Of a stretch of DNA of 64,000 nucleotides, positions 49,440 through 60,500 are shown one piece after another. Under the pieces are notes generated by a model. The model ran no database searches. It saw nothing but the letters and a program-made list of their open reading frames with translations, and had not been told where the DNA came from. How positions within the stretch are numbered: position 1 is the stretch's first letter; the number at the start of each line of letters is the position of its first letter. Source of the DNA: Warburgia ugandensis (Eukaryota > Streptophyta > Magnoliopsida > Canellales > Canellaceae); NCBI GenBank assembly GCA_035236585.1, contig CP141132.1, forward strand, positions 44,395,880 to 44,459,879. The letters run 5' to 3'. A program made the translations under genes and the position numbers.

Positions 49440-50190
49440 AGTGACATTCCCTTGATTCTCTTGCTTAAGTCGCGTCTAATTAGACTTTGCTAAGATAGCC
49501 TTAATGGAAGATAGATCTTGGCCATTGTTTTTTTAGAAGTCTAGATGAAGGTGAGGCATAGATTTCCTATTAGTTTCATTCACCACTCCACATTTTTCAC
49601 CCTGTATTTTCTCTATTTTTCTCCATGAATATCATGCATGATATGTGAGTGTGACATGCCTCCTCCCATGTAGAAATAATGTGAAATCTTGTGGGTCTCC
49701 TTCTGGAATAAGTGAATGAGTAAGCCAATGAAATTACTCTTCAAGCAGCCCTACTCTTTGAGTTGTTTGACTTTAGAAATAAGCTCCATATATGTGATCC
49801 AATGTATGCAATTAATTCTAGCTTCACTTAGGAGCTCTCCAAGGTGGTGGATTGCATGTATGCATGAATAAGAAGTTGGGCACCTTATCTTTTGATAAAA
49901 ACACTCTCTTTTGTGCCAATAATGCATGCGGTTTTTGAGCTCTCTAAATTTGATAAAGATAGTCCCATAACATTCTTAACTTTTTGACTCCTTGGTTCTA
50001 GGCATGTGGGTCCATGGCTTTGCTTGAACGATGAAATAGCTCTCTTTTAGGGTTTTAGTTGCAAAATATAGCATTTTTCTCACTTGTATCCTAATCCTAC
50101 AAAATATAAAATAACCCCTAATTAGTGATAAATAAAGTAACTTCAGGGTTAAAAATGCTATTTATAGGATATTAAGTGTAATATTTATTT

Positions 50191-50640
50191 GCATATTATC
50201 TCACTAACTTTAAGACTCTTCCATGTTTTTAGCTATGGACTTGGGCTGCCTTCCTTGGAGCTAAAATTAGGAAAACATGTTCCAATCTGAGGCTTATGAA
50301 TCCTAATCTAATTAAGCTAGGTAACATAGACTTCTCATCAGCCGAAAATGTACTACATTCTTCCCAAAATGGGCTTAAGTCATTGGATTGTTATGTGTTC
50401 ATCCACTTATGTCCCCAAACACTTAGCCATTTTAACTAAGCTTCCTTCCCACCTTGGAGCCTCAACACATTCACATCTTTAGGTTAGTATTGGTGTACTT
50501 TTTCACCATTTAAGTAGTGCAAAGCTTACTTTTATAATTCCTTAAACATGAATCTCACTTTTGAAAAGAAAATCCTCATTCATTCATGACTAACAAAGCA
50601 TTTAAAATTTAGAGCTATTAGATTTTTGCCTTAATTAGAG
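50191..50640 (+). other. Unassigned AT-rich sequence
   Basis: No coding or repeat signal that I can name between the Athila-like element and the copia fragment. Confidence 0.3.
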
Positions 50641-51055
50641 GAGTACCCAAGAAGCAATTCATGACATTAAGTAGTTGATGGCTATGCTAGGAGAGCTCAA
50701 CAAAATTAAAAGAAATAAGGTGTGGACCCTTATTCTTAGATAAACAATTGCTTGGTTATTGAAACCATGTGGATCTTTAGGTGCAAACTAGATGAGCTAG
50801 GTCGTCTTATTAGAAATAAGGCTAGATTGGTTGCCCAAGGATACTCTTAAGAACAAGATGTAAACTTTAATGAAACCTTCTCCCCTCTAGCTCAACTTGA
50901 AGCAATTAGAATGCTTATTGTGTTTGCATGTTTTAAAGGTTACAAACTTTTTCAAATGGATATGAAAAGTGCATTTTAAATGGTCACATAAATGAGGATA
51001 TTTTTGTTAAGAAGCCACTTGGTTTTGAAAATCTTACTACTTGAATTATGTTTTT
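50641..51055 (+). pseudogene. Ty1/copia reverse-transcriptase fragment
   Basis: Frames give LGELNKIKRNKVWTL, MWIFRCKLDELGRLIRNKAR, LVAQGYS, VNFNETFSPLAQLEAIRML, FKGYKLFQMDMKSAF and, after a one-base shift at about 50978, NGHINEDIFVKKPLGFEN. This is the start of copia RT, including the first catalytic aspartate (QMDMKSAF, usual QMDVKSAF). Several stops. No LTRs or other domains are recognisable nearby. Confidence 0.9.
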
Positions 51056-52734
51056 GACCTACTGAGACACCATATAAGAGCTCTTGTCATAACAATTATG
51101 GATGTTAGAATCATATACTAACCTAAGGAGTTTCTTGCAATCCATTAATGCCAAATTTCCCATAGACATGGTTGAGAGAGCTCTAACTTACTTATTGCCT
51201 TTTAGATAAAAATATAATTTTTTTGGATAAACCAAATAACCAATTTAAACAAATACATTTAAAGGTCCAAGGAAAAAAGTGCATGCTCACACATGCTAAT
51301 AGTCATAAATTTTAATGTTAAGTGAAGTCACAACTAGCTTATCTTTTTGGATTTACATTTGTTAATATATATATATATATAATGACTACTTTAACCCTTA
51401 ATAATGCTATAGTCTAATAAAAAATTAGGAGTATTTTATACTTATAAAAAATTATATTTCATATTTGATAAATTTGAAGTAGTAGGCCTCATTTTGTATC
51501 CATTCCAAAATAAAATGGATATTAAAAATAAATTCTATATTCATCCATGGATAGGATTTTTTTTTTTTATTCCATATCCAATCCATTAGGATCAATTTAG
51601 CATGGATAGTAGATAATCTGTTGGCAGCCCTACTCTTTGCAAAAGGGGATGGGCTAGGTAAGAAAAGAGGATGCATATATCAATACCCCAAATAATATAA
51701 ACAGATGAAGGATAGTATAGTTACAACAATATTTAAAGGACTATTTAGCCCTTACCTATAAAAAAGTAAAAATAGAAACATAAGAATACTTTAGTTTGGT
51801 GAAAATTATAAATTAGATAAGATAATCAATGGATTTGGTGCCTTCAATTCCTATCCAATCCATTTCAAAGTAGATTTTGAAAACCAAATCCAATCTAATC
51901 CATAGTTTGTATTTTGCATATTACATGTGTCCAATCATATTTCAGATAGTCCAATCTAATTGACAGCCTATTGGTCCATTTAAAGTTGAGGAATGATAGC
52001 ATAGTACTTTTGCATGATGGGCCCTACTAATGATTGATTGGACCTGTCCATCTAATTTGACTAACTTTGGATGGCTATTGCTTTGAAAACATCGAGAATT
52101 ATATGAGCTTGAAATATGCAAAAGAAAATCCTTTTGATCACAACAAATAGATAGTAGGAAATGTTGTTTATTGAACAATTCATAATTGACGATTAAAGAG
52201 CACAATTTTTTAGATGTTAAAACAATCCAATCAGCTTGAATACTAACATACAAGATATCTAGAGCCAGTCAAATCAAATAGACAAGTTTAATCAATCATA
52301 AGTAAGGGCCATCATGTAAAAGTGGAGTGCACTATAGCACACTATGCTATTATCATTCTGAGCCTCTGTAGGTCTAGGCACTCACAAGCATCCTAAGAAT
52401 TAAATTTTCTTTTTTTATTCATGGTAAGAGTGTTTTGTAGATCTAAATCATTTATCATGTTTATAATTTCTCAAATAGGATAGAGAGCATATTTCATTCC
52501 CATTCAATTCTTTTAACTTCCACGTCTTTTGATGGAAAATCGAGACCGTCCATTTTTATTTCATTTTTCAGGGACCACAAACGGCACCTTTCCTCTTTAG
52601 GCATTTCCCCACCTAAATTTAAGTTGGAACTCATTAGTGAGTTCGAAAGCACAATCCGACCTCATCGATAAGAGGTGGTCAAATTAACACCAGCATCCCA
52701 TTCAATCTTCAGAGCATCTCACAAGAACAAGAAT
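51056..52734 (+). other. Intergenic region and 5' flank of the DUF538 gene
   Basis: AT-rich, without a recognisable gene. It has an AT microsatellite at 51366-51381. From about 52500 the composition becomes more balanced and probably includes promoter and 5' UTR. I see no convincing TATA box at a fixed distance. Confidence 0.4.
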
Positions 52735-53190
52735 ATGGCAAAAACCCCTATCTTTCTCATCTCCTGTTTCCTTTTCTTCCTCCAATCTTCTTGCTCACAA
52801 AACTCTAATCCTAACCCTGACTCAGCACACAACGAGCTGAAGAATAACGGATTCCCAATCGGATTACTCCCGTCAAACGTCTTGGATTACTCTCTCAACC
52901 GAACCTCCGGAGATTTCTTTGTAAATCTGGATGATCGCTGTCAGATTACGCTGCCGCCCGACAATTACCTTGCTACATATTCTAGGAAGATTACCGGGAA
53001 GCTTCTGGAAGGCCGAATTGCGGAGCTCGGTGGAATTCAAGTGCGGGCTTTCTTCAGATGGTGGTCCATCACTGGAATTCGCTCAAGCGGTGAAAATCTC
53101 ATTTTCGAAGTTGGGATGGTAACGGCCAAATACCCTTCGAAGAATTTCAACGAGACTCCAGTTTGCGAAGGCCGGCATTCTACTTCGTAG
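52735..53190 (+). CDS. DUF538 family secreted protein
   Basis: Intronless 151-codon gene, starting at an ATG with A at -3 and G at +4. An upstream in-frame GTG at 52675 extends the frame but lacks an initiator. Residues 1-21 form a signal peptide (MAKTPIFLISCFLFFLQSSC). The DUF538 domain follows: LKNNGFPIGLLPSNVLDY, DDRCQI, the ITGKLLEGRI tract, a conserved GI.VRAFF.WW.I, then FEVGMVTAKYPSKNF and a final ETPVCEG. Length and the C-terminal VCEG ending match common plant members. DUF538 proteins are plant-specific, and their biochemical role is unsettled; some are linked to stress responses and trichome growth. It is the only intact host gene in the window. Confidence 0.95.
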   Translation: MAKTPIFLISCFLFFLQSSCSQNSNPNPDSAHNELKNNGFPIGLLPSNVLDYSLNRTSGDFFVNLDDRCQITLPPDNYLATYSRKITGKLLEGRIAELGGIQVRAFFRWWSITGIRSSGENLIFEVGMVTAKYPSKNFNETPVCEGRHSTS

Positions 53191-53646
53191 TTCTAAGGTG
53201 GATTTCATTTTAAGATGGATTTGATTAGGGTTTTACTGTATATTTTGGATTTGGTTGCTTTTAGATTGTCAAACTTTTCTCTATTCTTTTATTTTGTGGG
53301 GTTTGCTTTTGCGAGGTAGTTGATTCTTAATCGTAGCGGACTCGGTGCTGTTTTATTTTAATCTTTTAGCCTGTAAAGGCGACTTTAACTTGTTCTGTCA
53401 GTTCTGGGTTTGATTAGTTTTGATTGTTCTCGTGATTCTTTAAGCTTTTAGTGTCCATTGAGGGTACATTTTTGTTCCCTTTGATGTGAATGGGTCCCAT
53501 GATTGTGTTTTAATAATTTGGACTTACAAATTCAATGGTTCCATGGTCTTGTTTGCCTTTCTCTTTAACTTTTTGGTTGGTAAACTGTGATTTGAACAGT
53601 TGAACTCACAACTTTTTGGGTGGTTACTTAGTTTTCGTCTTTGTTT

Positions 53647-53648
<2 letters not shown>
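53191..53648 (+). other. 3' flank of the DUF538 gene
   Basis: T-rich sequence expected to contain the 3' UTR and polyadenylation region. No other gene signal. Confidence 0.4.

Positions 53649-53707
<59 letters not shown>
53649..53707 (+). repeat. (TC)n microsatellite
   Basis: About 29 TC dinucleotides, roughly 460 bp after the DUF538 stop codon. The Leu-Ser repeats in open frames here are by-products. Confidence 0.98.
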
Positions 53708-53709
<2 letters not shown>

Positions 53710-53886
53710 TTTTTTTCAAATAATAATTTTAGAAGTGAACAGTTGCAAAAGCAAATCATTCACATACTCATTCACGCAAGCACTCTCCAAAATCTAAGCC
53801 TCGCCAAAAGAGAAAGCAGTGACTCGAACCTGTGACCAAACATGTTCCATGATTTTGTCTTTTCATTTTCTGTGTTTTATAGTCAT

Positions 53887-53897
53887 TAGAAACTGTT
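53887..53897 (+). repeat. LINE target-site duplication, left copy
   Basis: TAGAAACTGTT, repeated exactly at 56879-56889 after the LINE tail. Confidence 0.8.
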
Positions 53898-53906
53898 ATT
53901 TTTGCT

Positions 53907-54997
53907 GTGAAAACTGGACATGGGTTCATACCATGGAGGTCGAGAAGGGCGCTGGTAAATAGGATATTTCAAGAGCATAAGATTCATATCACCACATGGA
54001 ATATAGAGACATTGACAAGTAAGAGTTTGAAGTTAGTAGACATAGTGAAATGTAAGAGAGTCAACATTGCTTATATCCAAGAAACCAAGTGGAAGGGGGC
54101 TAAAGCTAGAAAAATCAATGAGTATAAATTATGGTATGTAGGAAAGGATAATAACAGAAATGGTGTAGGAATAATAGTGGATAAAAATTAAAATATAAAG
54201 TTGTGAACGTTAAAAGAATTAGTGATAGAATTATAATAATAAAACTTGTTCTAGGAGAGCAGATCATAAATGTTATAAGTGTATACACACCACAAGTAGG
54301 GTTGGAAGATACAATCAAGAGACAGTTTTGGGAAGATATGGAGGGAGTCATGCAAGAAATTCACAACATTAAGGGGATATTTATAGGAGTAGACTTAAAT
54401 GACCATGCAAGAAAAGAAAAGGAAGGATATGATAGAATACACAGAGGGTATGGTATAGGTAAATGAAATGAGATGGGAGAAACTATCCTTAATTTTCCTT
54501 TGTCATAGAACTTGGCCATTGCAAATATACTCTTTAAGAAAAAGGGTGAACATTTAGTAACCTTTAAAAGTGGAGTTCATAAAAGCCAAATAGACTTTTT
54601 TCTACTTAGGAATATTGAACGATCAATGTGTAAGGATTGTAAGGTGATATCCGATGAAAGTTTAACCTCACAACATAGGTTAATGGTTATGGATATCCAT
54701 ATCAAAAGATGGAAGAAAGGAAATGAGCTTAATAGGTATCAAATGAACTTAATAGGTATAAAAAAAACTAAGTCGTGGAACCTAAAAGGAGAGAAAATAA
54801 CCTTATTAACAAATAAGTTAATGGTAAAAGGAAACTGGAACTATGAAACAGAAGTAAACATTGCGTGGATTAATATTGCTGAGTCCATTAAGAAAGTGGC
54901 AAAAGATGCCTTAGAAGTATCTAAAGGTAAAAGGCAATTAGTGAAGGAAACATGGTGGTGGACTGAAACAGGGCAAAAAGTTATTGAAGAAAAATAG
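53907..54997 (+). pseudogene. RTE endonuclease domain, broken
   Basis: The endonuclease/exonuclease/phosphatase fold is clear: ITTWNIETLTSKSLKLVDI, NIAYIQETKWKGAKAR with the catalytic E, RNGVGIIVD, RISDRIIIIKLVLGEQI, VISVYTPQVG, GVDLNDHARKE (usual GGDFNGH), GVHKSQIDFFLLRN with D, and LTSQHRLMVMD with the final H. It would nick target DNA. Breaks are a frameshift after about 54190, stops at 54464 and 54506, and a stop at 54995. Confidence 0.9.
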
Positions 54998-55268
54998 ATA
55001 TGTTTTAAAGCATAGTAGAAAACTAGAAATAATGAAAACTCTGAACAATATAAGAATGCTAAAAAGGTTGCTAAGAGAATAGTGAGGCTAAACTTAAGGC
55101 ATATGAATAGCTCTATAATAGACTAGGAACAAGAGAATGTGAGAAAGATGTGTTTAAACTTACAAAAGTAAGAGAACAGATATTAAAGACTTACATCATG
55201 TTAGGTGCATTAGAAGTGACGATCAAAGAGTATTAGTCAAAAATGATGAGATCAAACAAAAGTGGGAA

Positions 55269-56839
55269 ATGTACTTTCAAAAATTATTAAATGACAATGG
55301 CTTTGAGAATATAGGGATTGAAAATACTGTAAATCTAAATAACATTGGATATTATATATATAAATGTAGGATTAGAATACTTAAAGTGAAAGAGGCCTTG
55401 AAAAAGATAAAATCAGGAAAGGCCATGGGGCTCGATGGTATACCAATAGTGGTTTGGAAGCATATGAGATATATAGGGGTAGTTTGACCAAGTTGTTTAA
55501 CAAGATAATAAAATCAAAGAAACTTCCTGATGACTGGAGGAAAAGCTCTATTGTACCAACTTATAAGAATAAAGGAGACATAGACTGCACTAATTATCAA
55601 GGGATCAAGCTTATGAGCCACAGTATGAAACTTTTTGAAAGAGTGATTGAGAAGAGGCTACGGCATGAGACAAGTGTATTAGAGAATCAGTTTGGTTTCA
55701 TGCCTGGGAGGTCTATTGTGGAAGTTGTTTTCTTATTAAGACAATTGGTAGAGAAATATAGGGAGAAGAGGAAAGACCTTCATATAGTTTTTATGGACTT
55801 AGAGAAAGCTTATGATAGAGTCCTTAGAGAGTTAATATGGATGGTGTTGGACGAGAAAGTGGTTTTACGGGGGTATATAGACATAATTAAAGATATGTAC
55901 GAGGGAGCGACAACAAATGTTAATACCACTAGTGGCAAGACCGGTGATTTTCCTATTACTGTAGGATTGCACCAAGGATAGGCATTGAGCCCATACCTTT
56001 TCACGTTGATTATGGATTAGTTAACAAAACATCTACATGAGGAGATTTCTTGGTTCATGCTATTTGCAGATGATATAGTCTTACTTGATGAGACAAGGGA
56101 GGGTGTAAACATAAAGTTAGAGTTATGGAGAGAAGCATTATAATCTAAAGGATTTAAACTCAGCCGAACTAAGACAGAATATATGGAATGCAATTTTAGC
56201 AAGGAGAGGAGTAGGAGTGGAACACTAGTCAAGCTTGGTAACCAAGAAGTCCATGTAAAAGACTACTTTTGGTACTTAGGATCATTGATTCATGAGAGTG
56301 GAGAGATAGAGAGGGAGGTTACCCAGAGAATCCAAGCGGGTTGGAACAAATGGAGATGTGCATATGGAGTTTTGTGTGATCAACGGGTGCCACTCAAATT
56401 AAAAGGAAAATTCTATAAGATGGCCATAAGGCTGGCCATGCTCTATGTGTCAGAGTGTTGGGCAGTCAAGGAACATCATGCTCATAGGATGAGCGTCATA
56501 GAAATGAAGGTATTGAGATCGATGAGTGGTAAGACAAGAAAGGATAGAATTAGGAATGAAAATATTAGAGGAAATTTAGGGGCAGTACCAATAGGTAATA
56601 AGATGAGGGAAATTAGACTTAGATGGTTTGGACATATGCAAAGGAGATCGAAAACGGCACCGGTTAGGAGTGAGGCAATGCAAGTAGAAGGTTCTAAAAG
56701 GGCATGGGGAAGGTCCAAAAGAACGTGGATAGAAGTGGTGAGGAAAGGTTTAAAAACTTTGGTACTAATTGAAGTCATGATACTTAATAGAGAGGAATGG
56801 AGGAATAAGATTCATGTGGTTGACCCCTATTTGAGATAA
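55269..56839 (+). pseudogene. RTE reverse transcriptase, broken
   Basis: RT motifs in order: GKAMGLDGIPIVVWKHM, LPDDWRKSSIVPTYKNKGD, NYQGIKLMSHSMKLFERVIE, ENQFGFMPGRS, VFMDLEKAYDRV (first catalytic D), [22 protein letters not shown] (FADD box) and the C-terminal YLGSLIHESGEIEREVTQRI, KGKFYKMAIRLAMLYVSECW, RLRWFGHMQRR and WRNKIHVVDP. Most lies in one frame. Stops at 55979, 56017 and 56141 and a frameshift near 55470 inactivate it. The stretch 55000-55268 between endonuclease and RT is more degraded. Confidence 0.9.
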
Positions 56840-56889
56840 GGTCTTGATGATGATGATGTTGATGATGCTAATCACTACTAGAAACTGTT

Positions 56890-57293
56890 GATTTCTTCTC
56901 CACTAAGGTCCAGGAACAACTATCATTGGATACCCTGGATAAGAACTAGACGGTAGAGTTTCTGTCAACTACAATTGAGATTAATCATCTCAAGGATTTT
57001 AATCATTGGGATTTCTTATCGATGGTCTTTCAACTTGTTGAATAAACCAATTTGTAGGATTGTATATGCAGAAGGCCTAAGCACTGCTTAAGTGTACATG
57101 GTTGATGTAATAGAGAAATCTTGCCATCCCTACATTTTATTGCACGCATATAGGGCTGTGGCCTTTGGCTTTACCTGAACTGTGGAGCAGTGTAGTGATT
57201 AACTCTGCTAATGCCGTTAATCAAAACACAGTAGAGCTTTTTGACAGAACTAAAACAAATGTGCCAGAATGAGAGAAAAAAAAAAAGAATGGC
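56890..57293 (+). other. Unassigned intergenic sequence
   Basis: No coding signal. A poly(A) run lies at about 57275-57287. Confidence 0.3.
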
Positions 57294-57311
57294 ATACCAG
57301 AAGAACAAAGA

Positions 57312-57491
57312 ACGGGAGCCTTGGCGCAACGGTAAAAGTTGTCGTCATGTGACCTTGAGGTCACGGGTTCAAGGCGTGGGATCAGCCTCTTGCAAAAATG
57401 CAAGGTAAGGCTGCCTACTTTAGGCCATTGTGGCCCGCCCCTTCCCCGGACCCCGCATAGGCAGGAGCTTCGTCCACCGGGGCTGCCCTTT
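57312..57491 (+). mobile_element. Au-type SINE (tRNA-derived)
   Basis: Starts GGGAGCCTTGGCGCAACGG with an RNA polymerase III A box (TGGCGCAACGG, 57322-57332) and a B box (GGTTCAAGGC, 57366-57375). The body includes CAGCCTCTTGCAAAAATGCA, CCCTTCCCCGGACCCCGC and an end at GGGGCTGCCCTTT, as in the Au SINE family. An 18-bp exact target duplication ATACCAGAAGAACAAAGA flanks it (57294-57311 and 57492-57509). It depends on a LINE for movement. Confidence 0.93.
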
Positions 57492-57509
57492 ATACCAGAA
57501 GAACAAAGA

Positions 57510-60500
57510 GGATCATTGATCATAGATTGAGAGGTATATTTGAGGGAGATAACAGAAGTAACTGTTTCAACCACTAACAACCTCATGTAGTAGCTATGAA
57601 TGAACATTGTTCATAAAGCCACAGGAGTGGCCGTTCCTAGTCTTAGAAGAGGTAATATAGTTCTTTTCCCATGTGGTAAATTACTACAGACACATGAAGA
57701 AAATATAATACTGCAGATTGTGATTGTTTTGGAAAAAAGAAAAGAAAAGAAAAAGCATACTGGATATCTATGTCATTATTGTCTGTTGTTGGTAAAGTTG
57801 TTATGGAACCAAACTAAAGGATGAGAGAGGGAACACTTGCTTAAAACTAACAACAGTAGAGTCCTTCTCCTTTAGCGTGGTTCTTCAGAACTATGATATG
57901 AATGTCAGCTTAATTGAGAGCAAAATGGTCTCCTCAAATGGGGACATCTTTGGACCAATTATCCAGAAGAAAATAAATGGATGAAAAGAATATTATGATA
58001 TATATAGGGATATTTTGCGAGTCATGAAATCGAGATTGATTCATTTGATGTTTAAATTAAGGAGTGTGGCTTGCAAATCATATGGAATGGTTTTGTTGAC
58101 TTGGAGCATTCCTGTATAATACCCAGTAACTGCTGGTATCTGACCAAGGGTATTAGTGCATGTTTTGCAAACTGGCTGATATACATTGTACTGGATTCTA
58201 AGGATCAGTTATGACATGGAAACACATCACTATTGACTGGTCCAAAAGACTGTATAGGCTGTGTATCAATCAATATATAATGCTACTTGGTTGATATGGC
58301 TTGCATATTGGTTCAATCAAACAAGCATTTTATGCAGGTTCTTGTTTTCACATTACCTTGATCTACCAATCCAAAGCAGAAGTCCTTGGACCAAAGCCAA
58401 ATTCATGAAATATAAGAATTCTTCTGTCCAGGGTAGAATACCCTCTTCCTTTCATTTTTTTTTTTTTCTTTTATTACGATTGAGTTGTTTTTAGGACCTG
58501 CATCTTTTACGTGAAGTATGACATTTGGTGGTTGGTTTGATGGCCTTTATGTTTTGCATTCCGATTTCACTATTTCATCTTTTTTGACTATTCCAGCTTT
58601 TGTGATGCACTTATTTGTTTTATTCACTGTTTGTTTTTTCTAAAATTACAATGTGAGACCTATTCAAGTTATTGTTGTCATTGCCTCTTTTATTTAGTTT
58701 TTATAGTTTTGCTTTTCTGTTTAAAATGTGCTTGTTTACTTTTTTGTGTCTAAATTCCCTTTTGTTGTTAGTTTTGGTTTACTTTTCTACTGTCCTTTTC
58801 AGAGTTTATAATAGTCGTGTTTCTTTGTTGTTTGATATTGTACATACTTTTCACTATATCTGTCTCTATAGGCTTGTCCTTGTTGAACTTTCCTTTTCTT
58901 TCTTTCCCATTTGTCTTTAGTATTTGCAAGAAACATTGGCAAACAATTCAAAGTAGGCTTTCATTAGCAAATTCCTTTATGTTGGAGTATTACTATAATA
59001 AATGGAAAGTGGTTGGTAAAAGTACATATGAGACTTTGATTAGTTACTAGTAGAGCTCATTGTGAGCCATACACAAAATTCTTCACTTCGGATGACTCTA
59101 AACCTTTGATTTATCAAGTGTTTATTGTTGCATTTGTGCCACTGCATCTTAATTTCCTAATCTTCCTTTTGAAGGCTGCAAATTAAAGCCGTCAAATATT
59201 CTGATGGGTTTGAATTTTGGTTCATGGCTCATCCTTAGTGTGACTAGAGACTGAGATTGATGGTTTAGATCATTGGTAAGAGTGAGCCAGAGTGGCATTC
59301 CACTACATAAGAAATCTTGATCAGCATGTCAATAACCTGACAAGTGATGCTAAATTAACAAAATTGCTTGAAAAAGAGAATACTAAAACTTGTACAAACT
59401 ACTGGATGTGGTCAAGCCAAACATCACCCTATTCTATAGACCATGAGCAAGTTGATGGTTAATATGTGATATGCTTCGACCTATAACAGACGTACTATTC
59501 TGGCACTCAGCAAAACACTGAGGAATTTGGATATTTAAATATTGCTGATGTCACATAGAGGAGTACCAAAGTATAGTTTCTAATCACTGATTAAAGCAAA
59601 CCTGAAGCATGGACAATAGCTCCACCTCAGGGACGAAGACTATTTGGTTGTAGATTCCTTTGGGTGCATTGGTTATGTGTTTTCTCAAGCAAAGTCTTAT
59701 TCAACCTTAACTCCAGCTCCTGACAAAGCTTAGCAAAGAGTGATATACAAACACCATAGTTAAAGAGTTCTAAGGCTGTTATCCCACATAGTTGTAGAAT
59801 AAGACTTGGGAATGCAACCAAGCATGTACGTAAATTGGAAGAGCCTGGTTTTGCAACCACAAGGTTGTTGGTTAAAGTCCAACCACCATTTACTAAAGTG
59901 GAAACAAAGATCTGAACAGGAAAAACCAGAAGTAAGAACTACTTATTGTGAAAGTAATCAAGATCCTACTAAGCCAAGGATCTGTCTTACAGAACTACTC
60001 AAAACCAGTTAATTGAGGTTCTCAATGGCTCCAATAACCCACACAAGGGGAAAATCAACAGTGGTAAACTAAGACACAACTTGAGTTAGTTATGTGTTTG
60101 AGACTTTTCAGTTGGTTTGAGTTGCTCACTGTTCTATAGTGCCTAAAGTTTTCAGTTGATTGCTTTGAATTCATCAATTTTTGGTGTCCGAGACTTTTCA
60201 AATTACTAGATTGCACAGCCTTATGGTGTTCAATTTGCTACTTGAGAGATCAAATTGACATCACCGGATATGCTAGTCTAAAGATCAAGTCTTTTGGATC
60301 TTAACCTTCATCACCAGTGGTTTTAGATTAGTCCAGCTTGATTTGATTTATAGACTGAATTGATTGATTATTTGTTTACCAAAACCTATTGCTCTTTGCA
60401 AGCTATTGATTTGGATCAATGTGATGAGTTATAGTGTTTGCTCATAGTCTACATAATTTGAAGTTTGATCTCGTTTAGCTATCTTAAAGGAGAGTGAAGT

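Larger units (their letters stand above)
53898..56878 (+). mobile_element. RTE-clade LINE, near full length
   Basis: About 2.98 kb bounded by an exact 11-bp duplication. It encodes an apurinic-type endonuclease followed by reverse transcriptase in one reading direction and ends in a short GATGATGATG tail. There is no LTR and no poly(A), as is usual for RTE elements. Length is close to that of complete RTE elements, so truncation is small if any. It was inserted about 0.7 kb downstream of the DUF538 gene, in the same orientation. Confidence 0.9.

Noticed and set aside
48875-49447. 190-codon minus-strand frame
   Set aside because: Shadow of the gag frame and of the GC-rich LTR-like end on the opposite strand; no domain.
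52675-52734. Upstream extension of the DUF538 protein
   Set aside because: It starts at GTG and would bury the signal peptide; the ATG at 52735 has good context and gives a normal signal peptide.
53600-53835. Leu-Ser repeat peptides
   Set aside because: Translations of the (TC)n tract in two frames.
57314-57385. tRNA gene
   Set aside because: A and B boxes belong to the tRNA-related head of the Au SINE, which has a SINE body and target duplications; no proper cloverleaf.
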